Shown here: positions 25,888 through 34,950 of the stretch, in pieces | Position numbering within the stretch: the first letter of the stretch is position 1 | Layout: each line of letters begins with the position of its first letter | DNA from: 3107 sp965216225 | GTDB taxonomy: Bacteria > Pseudomonadota > Alphaproteobacteria > Rhodobacterales > Rhodobacteraceae | DNA length: 64,000 nt | NCBI GenBank assembly: GCA_965216225.1 | Contig: CBDCFF010000030.1 | Coordinates: forward strand, 162,565 to 226,564 | Reading direction: 5' to 3' | Made by a program: the position numbers and the translations under genes | The notes under the pieces: model-generated | The model's input: only the letters and a program-made list of their open reading frames with translations | Databases searched by the model: none | What the model was told of the DNA's origin: nothing

Positions 25888-26630
25888 AGCTGGGATTCCA
25901 TACGGATGAGGCCATCGGCGCTGTCGCCACCCTGGGCGTGATCGTGCTGCAAACCGACGAGACGCTGGAACCGGAATTTGCCCGGATGACGGCGCTGGAC
26001 GGTGTTGCGCTCTATCACAGCCGCATTCCCATGGTCGCGGAAATTCGCGCCGATACGCTGGCCCGGATGGAGAGCGACCTGCCCGCCTCGGCGCGCCTCC
26101 TGCCGCCCTCGCTCGAATTCGACGTGATCGGCTATGGCTGCACCTCGGCTTCGACGGTGATCGGCTCCGAAAACGTGGCCCGCGCGATCCGGACGGTCTT
26201 TCCCGCCGCACAGGTCACTGACCCGCTGGCGGCAATCATCGCCGCCGGCCGGACGCTTGGCGCCGGGCGGCTTGGCTTCATTACGCCTTATGTGCCCGAG
26301 GTCTCGCTCGGGATGCGGCGGAAACTGGAGGCGGCGGGCTTTGATATTGCCGCTTTCGGCTCTTTCCGGGAAGGCGACGACCGGGTGGTGGCGCGGATCG
26401 CCGAAGATGCGATTTCGGCCGCCGCCGTCCGCGTGGCCGACAGCGCCCCTTGCGATGCCATCGTGATTTCCTGCACCAACCTGCGCTGTCTTCGCGTCAT
26501 CCCCGAAATCGAGGCGCGGACCGGCATACCGGTGATCTCCAGCAACCAGGCGCTGGGCTGGCACATGCTGCGCCTGGCCGGGATCGGCGAAACGATGCCG
26601 CAGTTCGGACAACTGTTCCTGAGCGGCTGA
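25884..26630 (+). CDS. Asp/Glu racemase-superfamily protein (maleate isomerase/EutA-like)
   Basis: 248 residues. The two active-site cysteines of the superfamily are present in VIGYGCTSASTVIG and IVISCTNLRCLRVIPEIE, with SNQALGWHMLRLAG at the C-terminus as in arylmalonate-decarboxylase and maleate-isomerase relatives and in EutA of ectoine clusters. It overlaps the M24 gene by 4 bases. The product probably acts on a small dicarboxylate or amino acid derivative in the same pathway as the two upstream enzymes. Confidence 0.82.
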   Translation: MKLGFHTDEAIGAVATLGVIVLQTDETLEPEFARMTALDGVALYHSRIPMVAEIRADTLARMESDLPASARLLPPSLEFDVIGYGCTSASTVIGSENVARAIRTVFPAAQVTDPLAAIIAAGRTLGAGRLGFITPYVPEVSLGMRRKLEAAGFDIAAFGSFREGDDRVVARIAEDAISAAAVRVADSAPCDAIVISCTNLRCLRVIPEIEARTGIPVISSNQALGWHMLRLAGIGETMPQFGQLFLSG

Positions 26631-26979
26631 GCCCGTGGTGAAGGAGATGCAGGTCGGTGAGCTGATCGCGGCGGGCTTCGTGCCGACCCGGCAAGCCGAC
26701 GCATGGTCGGCGATATGATTCCCTTCCAATTTCCCATGACCCGGCACGAACCATGCGGAAAGACCTCCCCCCGTTCGGATACATCCGCAAAATCTGGACA
26801 AACGAACCTGAAAGATACAGGCTCGGGAAAACCCGGCACATGGCGGAACCGAACAGCCGGGGACCAAACGAGGAGACGCCATCAATGAAGGAGACGAGCA
26901 GCCGGGCGCCAGGGAAAACCGGCCTTCCGCCGGACAATCGCATTGCAGACACTCCCATTGCAGGAAAAGGAGTCCGAAC
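26631..26979. other. gap between the racemase and adenine deaminase genes
   Basis: About 350 bases. A short open frame from GTG 26638 (KEMQVGELIAAGFVPTRQAD) stops after about 26 codons and may be the start of a lost gene; I cannot name it. The rest shows no supported gene or riboswitch. A ribosome-binding site AAAAGGAG precedes the deaminase start. Confidence 0.35.
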
Positions 26980-28770
26980 ATGCCCATCGCCCCGTGGAAT
27001 GAAATCGCCCCCCGCCTGATTGATGTCGCCATGGGCCGCGCGCCCGCAGACACGGTGATCCGGGACGGCAAATGGGTGAATGTCTATTCGGCAGAGATCA
27101 TCGCGCATACGGACATAGCCGTTGCCGGGGGCCGCATTGCCTATGTGGGGCCGGATGCGGGCCATGCCATCGGCGACAGGACGGATGTCATGGAGGCGGA
27201 AGGCCGCTATATGATCCCCGGCCTTTGCGATGGCCACATGCATGTGGAAAGCGGGATGGTGACGGTAACGGAATTCGCCCGGGCCGTGATCCCGCATGGC
27301 ACGACCTCCATGTTCATTGATCCGCACGAGATTGCGAATGTCCTGGGCCTGCCGGGGGTGCGGCTGATGCATGATGAGGCGGCGGGCCTGCCGATCAACG
27401 TGCTGGTTCAGGCGCCGTCCTGTGTGCCGTCCGCGCCGGGGCTGGAAAACGCCGGGGCCGAATTGAGCGTCGAGGATGTGCAGGAGATGCTGGGCTGGCC
27501 GCAAATCTGTGGATTGGGAGAGATGATGAACTTTCCCGGCGTGGCGCGGAATGACCCGAAGATGCTGGGCGAGATCGCGGCGACGCAGGCCGCAGGCATG
27601 ACCGTGGGCGGGCATTTCGCCTCTCCGGTTCTCGGGCGGATGTTCCATGGCTATGTGGCGGGCGGGCCGGCGGACGATCACGAAGGCACAGGCAAAGGCG
27701 ATGCGGCGGCGCGTGTGCGCCAGGGAATGCGCGCCATGCTGCGGCTGGGCTCGGCCTGGCATGACGTGGCCGAACAGATCAGGGCGGTCACGGAAGACGG
27801 CCTCGACCCGCGCAATTTCATCCTCTGCACCGATGACAGCCATTCGGGCACTCTGGTCAATGACGGGCACATGAACCGCGTCGTGCGCCACGCGATCGCG
27901 CAGGGGCTGAAACCGGTCACGGCGATTCAGATGGCGACTCTGAATACCGCGCAGCATTTCGGGATGGAGCGTGACATCGGCTCCATTTCACCGGGAAGGC
28001 GTGCGGATATCGTGCTCAGCTCCGATCCGGCGACCCTGCCCGTGGAACTGGTGATGGCCGCCGGTCAGGTGGTGGCGCGGGACGGGCAACTCTCCATCGA
28101 CATTCCACAAGCGGATTACCCGGACAGCGCCAGGGGTACGGTGAAGCTGGGCAAGGTGCTGAGCGCCGGGGATTTCGACATTCCGGCGCCGGGGCGCGGG
28201 GATGAGGTGCGCGCAAGGGTGATCGGCGTCGTTGAACATCAGGCGCCTACCAGGGCGCTGGAGGCGAACCTGAGGGTTCATGACGGGTTGGTCCGGATGG
28301 ATACCGAAAACGACATCTGCCAGATCGCGCTGGTCGAGCGGCACCGGGCGAGCGGCGACGTGAAGAACGGGTTCGTTTCCGGCTTTGGCTATGACGCGCC
28401 CTGCGCCGTCGCCTCGACCGTTGCCCATGACAGCCACCACATGATCGTGGTAGGCACGTCGAGGGCGGATATGGCGCTGGCGGCGAACCATCTGGGCAGG
28501 GTCGGGGGCGGGATCGCCGTGTTCCGGGAGGGCCGGGAACTGGCGACGGTGGAATTGCCCATCGCGGGCCTGATGTCGGATGAGCGCGCAGAGGTGGTCG
28601 CGCGCAAGACAGAGGCGATGGTGGCGGCGATGGCTGATTGCGGCTGTACGCTCGACAACGCTTTCATGCAGCATTCCCTGCTGTCCCTGGTGGTGATTCC
28701 GGAGCTTCGGATTTCCGATCTGGGGCTCGTCGATGTGACCGGGCGCAGGCAGGTCGATCTGTTCATCTGA
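26980..28770 (+). CDS. ade: adenine deaminase
   Basis: 596-residue amidohydrolase converting adenine to hypoxanthine and ammonia. Metal-binding and family motifs are present: GLCDGHMHVESGMVTV, FIDPHEIANVLG, GLGEMMNFPGV, TVGGHFASP and CTDDSHSGTLVNDGHMNR. The C-terminal domain (NDICQIALVERH; VASTVAHDSHHMIVVG) matches the bacterial Ade family. Length is normal. It appears to be monocistronic, and IS481 copy 2 lies 170 bases downstream. Confidence 0.93.
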   Translation: MPIAPWNEIAPRLIDVAMGRAPADTVIRDGKWVNVYSAEIIAHTDIAVAGGRIAYVGPDAGHAIGDRTDVMEAEGRYMIPGLCDGHMHVESGMVTVTEFARAVIPHGTTSMFIDPHEIANVLGLPGVRLMHDEAAGLPINVLVQAPSCVPSAPGLENAGAELSVEDVQEMLGWPQICGLGEMMNFPGVARNDPKMLGEIAATQAAGMTVGGHFASPVLGRMFHGYVAGGPADDHEGTGKGDAAARVRQGMRAMLRLGSAWHDVAEQIRAVTEDGLDPRNFILCTDDSHSGTLVNDGHMNRVVRHAIAQGLKPVTAIQMATLNTAQHFGMERDIGSISPGRRADIVLSSDPATLPVELVMAAGQVVARDGQLSIDIPQADYPDSARGTVKLGKVLSAGDFDIPAPGRGDEVRARVIGVVEHQAPTRALEANLRVHDGLVRMDTENDICQIALVERHRASGDVKNGFVSGFGYDAPCAVASTVAHDSHHMIVVGTSRADMALAANHLGRVGGGIAVFREGRELATVELPIAGLMSDERAEVVARKTEAMVAAMADCGCTLDNAFMQHSLLSLVVIPELRISDLGLVDVTGRRQVDLFI

Positions 28771-28920
28771 GAGCCCCCGCGCGTATCGCTCCGGGCGGGA
28801 GGGCGGCGGCGTCTTCGCCGCAAGCCGCTCATCCGGTCCAATGGCATTCATGAGGCTGCGCACCGAAGAAGCCGGCCGCGATAATTCACGCTGAATGGTG
28901 TGCGGCATGTGTTCACTGCT

Positions 28921-29796
28921 TCAGACCGGGATTTCGCGAATGTCACATCCCATGTGATTGTATGGCTTCTTTCTGAAGAGTTCGGGCTTTTCTCGATGCC
29001 AGTCCTTGAGCGCATCGATTGGCGTGCGGCCTTTCAGAACGGATTGCGGCAGCTGGCCGTTGTAGAGGCGGACGTAGCGGAGAAGCGTCTGTTCGAGGTC
29101 CTCGCCGCTGCGGAAACGGTGGCTCTGGAGCACGTCCTCGATCCGACCGTTGAAACGCTCGACCATGCCGTTGGTCTGCGGCCGCATCGGTGGGGCCAGG
29201 CGATGCTCGATCCCGAACCCGGCGCAGAGGCGGTCGAACTCGTGATTGCCGGTCGCGGCGCGGCGGCGAAGGCCGAAGAGCCTGTCGGTGAACTCCTTGC
29301 CATTGTCCGTCAGCACGCGGGTGATCCGCATCGGGGCGGCGCGCTCCAGATCGCGCAGGAACCGGCGGGCGTTGGCCGCAGTCTTCACTGGGTAGATGCG
29401 CACGAAGACCCAGCGGGTGGCGCGGGCGATCGCGACGAACAGATACCGGCGCTTCTCCTCATCGGCCATCTGCGGCAGGTGTTTCACGTCGATGTGGATG
29501 TCGCCGGGCTCGTATGCCTTGAAAGGCTTGTGCGCGGGCTTCGCCACCTTCGGCTTCAGGTCACGGAGGGAGCCGACCCCATGCCGACGCAGGCATCGAT
29601 CCAGCCCGGAGCGCGAGACGTTCGGGTTGAGAAACTCGCGGACCACGGCGAGCAGGTCGTCGAGCGGCAGCAGCAGACTCTGTCTCAGCGAGACGGCCAC
29701 GGCCTCCTGCGCTGGCGTGAGTGTGGTCTGCAACCTGTGCGCCGTGTGGCTCCGGTCATGGACGGTGTCTCCAGACGGTCTGCTCCGAGATGCCAT
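28921..29796 (-). CDS. IS481 transposase (catalytic part), copy 2
   Basis: A 291-residue frame holding the whole DDE core: first Asp in HIDVKHLPQ, second in VLTDNGKEFTDR, Glu in GMVERFNGR. The helix-turn-helix part (AWIVAERYGISEQTVW) is encoded just upstream in another frame and stops at a TGA in the sequence shared by all three copies. Joining them needs a frameshift, or the protein is made from the internal ATG at 29796 without its DNA-binding domain. The reading frame runs past the IS end and stops in flanking DNA at 28921. Confidence 0.8.
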   Translation of the reverse strand: MASRSRPSGDTVHDRSHTAHRLQTTLTPAQEAVAVSLRQSLLLPLDDLLAVVREFLNPNVSRSGLDRCLRRHGVGSLRDLKPKVAKPAHKPFKAYEPGDIHIDVKHLPQMADEEKRRYLFVAIARATRWVFVRIYPVKTAANARRFLRDLERAAPMRITRVLTDNGKEFTDRLFGLRRRAATGNHEFDRLCAGFGIEHRLAPPMRPQTNGMVERFNGRIEDVLQSHRFRSGEDLEQTLLRYVRLYNGQLPQSVLKGRTPIDALKDWHREKPELFRKKPYNHMGCDIREIPV

Positions 29797-29985
29797 AGCG
29801 CTCGGCCACGATCCACGCGGGCTCTTTGCTCGCCTGGATTGCGGCCCTGATCTTCGGCGTCGTCGTCGCCTGCTTGTGCAAGGAAATCAGCATGTCTTGC
29901 CTCCGTCCCGAATCTCACGCAGGATCGATCTTGCCATGAACAGGCCAGAGCGGCGAGGGTCTATCTGATCGTCCGGGATGGAACA
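28941..29985 (-). mobile_element. IS481-family element, copy 2 (most complete)
   Basis: 1045 bp with the same ends as copies 1 and 3: TGTCACATCCCATGTGAT at the left (plus strand) and the complement of TGTTCCATCCCGGACGAT at the right. It lies in the 5' part of hpaD, whose coding sequence is lost beyond residue 32; the continuation of hpaD is not found on the far side, so insertion was accompanied by deletion. No clear target duplication was seen. Confidence 0.87.
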
Positions 29986-30081
29986 TTTTCTGGATGCCGC
30001 CAGATCGCTGACATTCAGGCAGACATGGCTGAGGCGGAGCGTGTTGAAATCCGGGTAGAGATTCGGAGCGGGGACGGGCAT
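29986..30081 (-). pseudogene. hpaD: homoprotocatechuate 2,3-dioxygenase, N-terminal fragment
   Basis: Starting at ATG 30081 after a perfect AGGAGG, 32 codons match the beginning of 3,4-dihydroxyphenylacetate 2,3-dioxygenase: MPVPAPNLYPDFNTLRLSHV, then LNVSDLAASRK. IS481 copy 2 starts right after. The intact ring-cleaving enzyme is about 320-360 residues with its metal site far downstream, so activity is lost. It is the last visible gene of the hpaF-hpaE-hpaD operon. Confidence 0.75.
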
Positions 30082-30160
30082 TCGGAGCCTCCTGTTGAAC
30101 GGAAAGGATCGCGTTGGCTTGACCGGGGGCGTGGTCGTGGTCGTGGCCCCGGCGAGTGCG

Positions 30161-31439
30161 TCACGCGCCCAGGCGCATGATACTGTGCCGGCCGGTGGCA
30201 AAACCGATGTGTTTCTGCTCCATGTAGAATTCAAAGCTCCAGTCACCGCCATCGCGGCCGATGCCGCTGGCCTTGACGCCGCCGCTGGCCTTGACGCCGC
30301 CGAAGGGTGTCGGCAGGTGGCGGACATTCTCGGAGTTTACCCAGATCATCCCGGCTTCGAGCCTGTCGGTAAAGCGCAGGGCGCGGGTCAGGTCGTTTGT
30401 CCAGACATAGGCGGTCAGCCCGTACCGGATGTCATTGGCCATCTCCAGCGCCTCGTCTTCAGTGCTGAACGGGATCGAGGTCAGCACCGGGCCAAATATT
30501 TCTTCCTGCGCGATGCGCATCCTGTTGCCGGCCCCGGTAAACAGCGTCGGGCGCACGAAATAGCCCTGATCGCCGAGCTTCACACCACCGGCGGCAACGG
30601 TCGCCCCGTCTTCTTTGGCAATGTCGAAATAGCCGACGACCTTGTTGTAATGCTCTTCGGTGGCCAGCGGGCCGATCTCGGTCTCCGGGTCCAGCGGATG
30701 ACCGACCCTGATGTTGTTCACGCGCTCAACCAGCCTGGCCTCGAACCCTGCGCGGATCGTGTCCTGCACCAGCAGGCGCGAAGACGAGGTGCAGCGTTCG
30801 CCGGGTTCTTGCCGCCCAGTTCCAGATGCACGCGCTTGAGCGTGTCGGCCCCTTGCCTGGTGATGAGAGAGCCGGTGCGGCTTTCGCCGACAAAGGCGAT
30901 GGCCCTGATTGCCGGGTGTTCCGTCAGGGCTTTACCGGCGTCTTCGCCGAAACCGTTGACCGTGTTCAGAACACCCGGCGGCAGACCGGCCTCCCCGGCG
31001 ATTTCCACCAGCAGGCGCGCACTCAGCGGAGAGGCTTCGGCGGGTTTGTGTACCACCGTGCAGCCCGCCGCCAGCGCCGGGGCGATTTTCCATGTTGACA
31101 GCATGAAAGGCGTGTTCCACGGGGTAATCACGCCGACCGGCCCGATCGGCACACGGGTGGTGATGTTCACCAGCGTCGGCGATTTCAGGTGCTGACCGTC
31201 GCGGGCATGTCGCGCCAGGCCGGAAAGGCGGCGGCGGCGGCTTTTGCAGCGTCGTCAATATCCGAAGCGTTGCCGCGCGCCACATTGCAGATGACCGATT
31301 CGTTCACCGGCGAGATGGATTGGAACACGCCGCCCGATCCGGCGCGATCTTCGCCGTCGATGCGGTTGTGGATACCGGTTTCCCTGAAGCGGGCCAGATA
31401 GCCGGTCAGCTTCGCGACATTCTGTTCAAGCGCGGTCAT
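30161..31439 (-). pseudogene. hpaE: 5-carboxymethyl-2-hydroxymuconate semialdehyde dehydrogenase, two internal deletions
   Basis: An aldehyde dehydrogenase of the homoprotocatechuate pathway in three pieces. Piece 1 (MTALEQNVAKLTGYLARFRE to AAFPAWRDMPA) starts at 31439. Piece 2 runs from TRVPIGPVGVITPWNTPFML to VHLELGGKN. Piece 3 runs from DTIRAGFEARLV to SFEFYMEQKHIGFATGRH and ends at 30161. About 65 codons are missing near 31200 and about 30 near 30800, including the segment before the catalytic Cys; the residues SSRLLVQ after that Cys remain in a shifted frame. Both losses shift the frame. An 18-bp duplication at 30263-30298 repeats GVKASG. Confidence 0.88.
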
Positions 31440-31824
31440 GTCGGCCCTCCAGGTGGTCCCGGATGGTGCCCGTTCCGGGCGAAAGCTCGGGGTCGATGTC
31501 GCGCATCTCAAGGGACAGGGCGATCGGGTGCCCGCTCATCACCGGCGCCAGAAATGTGCGCGCGGCGTCAAAGATGCGTTGGCTGGCATCCTGTTTCACC
31601 TCGGGCGCGCGGCCGGCGCGCAGGCGGATCAGGATATGGACGAAGCCATGTTTCGGATCGCCGTCGGCAATCGCATAATGATCGACCCGCACCGCCCGCA
31701 CGCGAATGCCCGGCATCGGAAATGTTTCGATCCGCGCGGCGGTTGCACGGATGGTTTCACACAGCCCGGCAATATCCACCTTGCCGTCAAGATTGCCGGA
31801 ATAGTCGATCTGAAAGTGCGGCAT
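31426..31824 (-). CDS. hpaF: 5-carboxymethyl-2-hydroxymuconate delta-isomerase
   Basis: 132 residues matching the HpaF/CHMI family, which follows ring cleavage of homoprotocatechuate. It begins MPHFQIDYSGNLDGKVDIAG, which supplies the N-terminal catalytic proline after Met removal as in the tautomerase fold, and has VDHYAIADGDPKHGFVHILI. Start at 31824 is preferred over 31845 because of this proline. It overlaps the hpaE start by 14 bases. The reading frame is intact, but the enzymes before and after it in the pathway are broken here. Confidence 0.87.
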   Translation of the reverse strand: MPHFQIDYSGNLDGKVDIAGLCETIRATAARIETFPMPGIRVRAVRVDHYAIADGDPKHGFVHILIRLRAGRAPEVKQDASQRIFDAARTFLAPVMSGHPIALSLEMRDIDPELSPGTGTIRDHLEGRHDRA

Positions 31825-31922
31825 CGCGTTCACTTTCTTTGTCAACTATTGTGATGTTAACTTTATTTGCAATCGTGAGTCAAGCACTTTGATTAATATG
31901 CGAAGTGTTGTACGAAGATCCC
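31825..31922. promoter_or_regulatory. divergent hpaF/hpaR promoter region
   Basis: About 100 AT-rich bases between the divergent hpaF and hpaR starts, containing GTGATGTTAACTTTATTTGC and GAGTCAAGCACTTTGATTAA. MarR-type HpaR proteins usually repress the operon from a site in such a region; TTAAC-type half-sites are visible, but I could not define an operator by eye. Confidence 0.45.
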
Positions 31923-32408
31923 GTGACTGAAAAAAAAGCCGAATACAGACCCGAAACCCTGCCCAGGACAAGCAGGTCTCTGCCCATATCGCTGATCCGG
32001 GCGCGCGAGGCGGTCATGGCCCCGATCCGAAAGATGCTGCACCATTCGGGGATTACCGAACAGCAGTGGCGCGTGCTGCGCGTGCTGGGGGAATACGGCC
32101 CTCAGGACGCCACCAAACTCGCCGAACGCGCCAGCCTGATGGCCCCCAGCCTGACACGGATCGTGCAGACGATGGAGGCAAGCGGCCATATCAGGCGCGA
32201 ACCTGACATTCATGATCGCCGCCGCCAGACGATTACCATTTCACCGAAGGGACAGCAGGTCATCGACAGTAATTTGCAGCAGTCGCTGGACATCGTTTCG
32301 CTTTATCGCCGGAAACTGGGGCACAGGGATTACGAGTTGCTGCTTGATCTGCTCGACAAACTGACCCGCGAGACCGAAGAGGATACGCAGGGTTCACCCT
32401 CCGACTGA
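31923..32408 (+). CDS. hpaR: HpaR, MarR-family regulator of homoprotocatechuate degradation
   Basis: About 161 residues of winged-helix MarR type: SLPISLIRAREAVMAPIRKM, HHSGITEQQWRVLRVLGEYG, LAERASLMAPSLTRIVQTME (recognition helix) and the wing DIHDRRRQTITISPKGQ. HpaR represses the hpa operon until its aromatic ligand binds. It is divergent from hpaF as in other bacteria. The start is GTG 31923 (MTEKKAEYRPE) or GTG 31905. It is intact although its target operon is degraded. Confidence 0.88.
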   Translation: MTEKKAEYRPETLPRTSRSLPISLIRAREAVMAPIRKMLHHSGITEQQWRVLRVLGEYGPQDATKLAERASLMAPSLTRIVQTMEASGHIRREPDIHDRRRQTITISPKGQQVIDSNLQQSLDIVSLYRRKLGHRDYELLLDLLDKLTRETEEDTQGSPSD

Positions 32409-32478
32409 CGCCGCGGCGATGCGGTGATCGCCTGTACGCCGACCTTCGGGGGGACGCACATGCACGCCGCCCTTCGGT

Positions 32479-33834
32479 TCACCTCTCCTGCGCCGCGCGC
32501 CATTCCGCCATGGTTCTGCGGCCCTTGCTGCGGTTGCAGTGAGAGCACAGAAGTTGCAGATTGCCGGGATGATCGGTGCCGCCACGCGATTTGGGCAGGG
32601 TGTGATCGACCTCCATTATCCTGAACGGGAAATGCGTGTCGCAGCCCGCGCATACGCCCTCCTGTTCGCCATAAAGCCGGTGCCTGTGCGTCCGGTAGTT
32701 TGGAAGCTCTCCCAGATCGGTGCGCCTCGGCGGTTTTTCCAGCGCCGTCGCGCCGCCCCACAGGCCGCGATCCCCCTTGATCCGCTCATTCACCAGCCTG
32801 ATGGCGAGCGGCGACAGGTCGATACCCGCCCAGCGCCGTTGCAGCCGGTCAGCGGCAACCAGACTGGTCGCGCAGCCGCAGAACGGGTCCAGCACCAGAT
32901 CGCCGGGGTTTGAACTGGCGCGAATTATGCGGTCAAGCAGGGCGAGGGGCTTTTGCGTCGGATAGCCGGTGCGTTCCTTTGATTGCGCCTGTACAGGCAT
33001 GATGTCGTCCCATATCGTATCGACCGCGATGCCTTTCGCTTCGTCCAGATACCGCTTCAGGCGTGGCACACTTCCGGGTTTTGCCTGAACAATGCGGCCC
33101 TCATCGAAAGCCTTTTTCATCCGCTCTTCGGTCCATCGCCAGACGCGCGTCACGCCCAGGAACTCATAGGTGAGATTGGGGCGATCCTGATTGGGATTTA
33201 CCAGGTCGCCAGGCGAATATCGGCGGCCTGTCCCCGACTCTGTGTGCTTATAGAATTTCTCGATATAATCTGCGCTCAAAGGCTGGAATTGCGGGTTCCA
33301 GGCAAAGTTGTTGCCATTGGCATAGTACAGAATCCTGTCTGCATTGTTCGGATAGCCGATGGAGGCCAGCCCTTTTGCGTTTGCCCGCCGCCATGTGATT
33401 TCGCTTCGGAAGCAACTCCGCCCGAAAATCCCGTCCATCAACAGCTTGAGATAGTGCGCGGCGGTATCGTCACAATGCAGCCAGACACTCCCCGTGGGCT
33501 TCAGGATGCGCTGCATCTCCATCAGCCGGACGGCCATGAAGATGAGATAGCTCATCATCGGCTTGCCATGGGCAAGGCGCGCCGCCTCTATCACCGAATG
33601 GGCGGCGGGGCTTCGGTCGGCCAGTTCCCCATGCTCATGCACGTCAACGTCGCCGAGCGTCCATGCGTCCTTGAACGCGGCCCCGGCGGCCTTTGAGCCG
33701 ATGGGGGCTTCATAGTTCCGGTTGGAGTTGAACGGCGGATCGAGATAGATCAGGTCCACACTGCCGCTGTTCATGCCCCGCATGACATGCAGGTTGTCGC
33801 CGGTCCAGATCGTTTCGCTGGCAAAGTTGGTCAT
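32479..33834 (-). CDS. site-specific DNA methyltransferase fused to an HNH nuclease domain
   Basis: 451 residues. Residues about 1-350 are a beta-class amino (N6-A/N4-C) DNA methyltransferase: catalytic motif IYLDPPFNSNRNYEA near residue 31, target-recognition part in the middle, then SAM-binding DLVLDPFCGCATSLVAAD near 320. A linker leads to an HNH domain (residues about 395-450): CAGCDTHF, EVDHTLPKSRGGTDHPGNLQ and CSHCNRSKGRR, with two zinc Cys pairs, the catalytic DH and the final N. Having both modification and cleavage modules in one chain suggests a self-contained modification or restriction enzyme. No separate restriction gene is adjacent. Confidence 0.88.
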   Translation of the reverse strand: MTNFASETIWTGDNLHVMRGMNSGSVDLIYLDPPFNSNRNYEAPIGSKAAGAAFKDAWTLGDVDVHEHGELADRSPAAHSVIEAARLAHGKPMMSYLIFMAVRLMEMQRILKPTGSVWLHCDDTAAHYLKLLMDGIFGRSCFRSEITWRRANAKGLASIGYPNNADRILYYANGNNFAWNPQFQPLSADYIEKFYKHTESGTGRRYSPGDLVNPNQDRPNLTYEFLGVTRVWRWTEERMKKAFDEGRIVQAKPGSVPRLKRYLDEAKGIAVDTIWDDIMPVQAQSKERTGYPTQKPLALLDRIIRASSNPGDLVLDPFCGCATSLVAADRLQRRWAGIDLSPLAIRLVNERIKGDRGLWGGATALEKPPRRTDLGELPNYRTHRHRLYGEQEGVCAGCDTHFPFRIMEVDHTLPKSRGGTDHPGNLQLLCSHCNRSKGRRTMAEWRAAQER

Positions 33835-33970
33835 TCAGATCTCCGTGGCGGCGCGACAGGCGTGACAGGCGGGGGCGGCCCCATGTCGCCATGGTTCGCC
33901 CGGCATGTGCGGACCCTGCCCCGGCCCCGGCCGGTCTGGTGCGCGCCGATGATCACGGCCTGACAAACCA

Positions 33971-34858
33971 TCAAACCCCGGCATCGAAAACCCGCAGAGG
34001 CCGCGCTGCGGACAGGAACCGGTATGTGAACACGCCCTTGCGCAACCCCTCGGCAAAATCCAGGGCTGCCTGCATGAATTCGTGATAGGGCCGGTCCACG
34101 TCCCCCGGCGGAGGGGCCGCAAGCAGGTGGAACAGCCACTGGTTGCGGGCTCTTTCCGTGGACGGCGACACTTCCGGGTCGAGGTTCACCAGTTGTGCGT
34201 CCTCGAAACCCGCCGCCTTGAGAACGTCGGGCAACCCGCTCCAGACTTCTAGGGGCGGCGTGCGCCATCCCCACTGCATACTGGCGTGAATCCTTTCGTC
34301 GGCGTCGGACATCGGCGCGCCGCTCAGCAGACCCTCCAGCGCCTGCCAGCGTCCTCCCGGTTTCAGCACCCTGTACACGCCGCGAAGATAGGCCGGCTTG
34401 TCCGGCGCATAACAGAATGATTCATGGTTGAACACGGCATCGAATGTGGCATCGGGGAAAGGCATGTCCATGAAGTCGCCGTGACGGAACTCTACCAGAT
34501 GGCCGACCCCCTGCTGTTCCGCCTGTTCGGTGGCGACCGTGACGTGCGGCGCGCAGTTGGTCAGGCCCGTGACCCGGACACCGTATTCCCTTGCAAGCGA
34601 AATTGCCGTTCCGCCGACGCCGCAACCGGCATCCAGCACATGGTGTCCGGGTTCAAGGCCGCCCCCTTGCGCAAGCGTGCGGTTGGCGCGCAGCAGGGCC
34701 TCGTGGTCAGAGCCGGTATCCGGCCCCCACAGCCCGTAATGGGCGGCCAGCATGTCCCCGTTTGCCATTATGATGGGACCGGTCATCGCCTCATAGAGGG
34801 CCGGGACAGAGGTTTTTTCCTGCCCCGCGCTTTCTTCTGATCGTCGGGTGTCGTCCAT
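33971..34858 (-). CDS. class I SAM-dependent methyltransferase (small molecule type)
   Basis: 295 residues with the SAM-binding motif HHVLDAGCGVGGTAISLARE, then FRHGDFMDMPFPDATFDAVF (motif II/III) and YRVLKPGGRWQALEG. It resembles methyltransferases acting on sterols, quinones or sarcosine-like substrates; I cannot choose between them. Transcribed leftward, 92 bases after the GT2 gene on the same strand, but not clearly part of that operon. Confidence 0.78.
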   Translation of the reverse strand: MDDTRRSEESAGQEKTSVPALYEAMTGPIIMANGDMLAAHYGLWGPDTGSDHEALLRANRTLAQGGGLEPGHHVLDAGCGVGGTAISLAREYGVRVTGLTNCAPHVTVATEQAEQQGVGHLVEFRHGDFMDMPFPDATFDAVFNHESFCYAPDKPAYLRGVYRVLKPGGRWQALEGLLSGAPMSDADERIHASMQWGWRTPPLEVWSGLPDVLKAAGFEDAQLVNLDPEVSPSTERARNQWLFHLLAAPPPGDVDRPYHEFMQAALDFAEGLRKGVFTYRFLSAARPLRVFDAGV

Positions 34859-34950
34859 GGCTGTGCCGTTCCGGGCTTCTCGTGTGATTCGGTGTCGAGA
34901 TTACCTGTTCCCGTCCCGGATGTCTTCGAATGCCGGAGCCGGGCAATCGC

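Noticed and set aside
24811..26211. Long minus-strand frames opposite the M24, racemase and adenine deaminase genes
   Set aside because: Composition is typical of antisense shadows (Arg/Pro/His-rich) and the plus strand encodes recognised enzymes.
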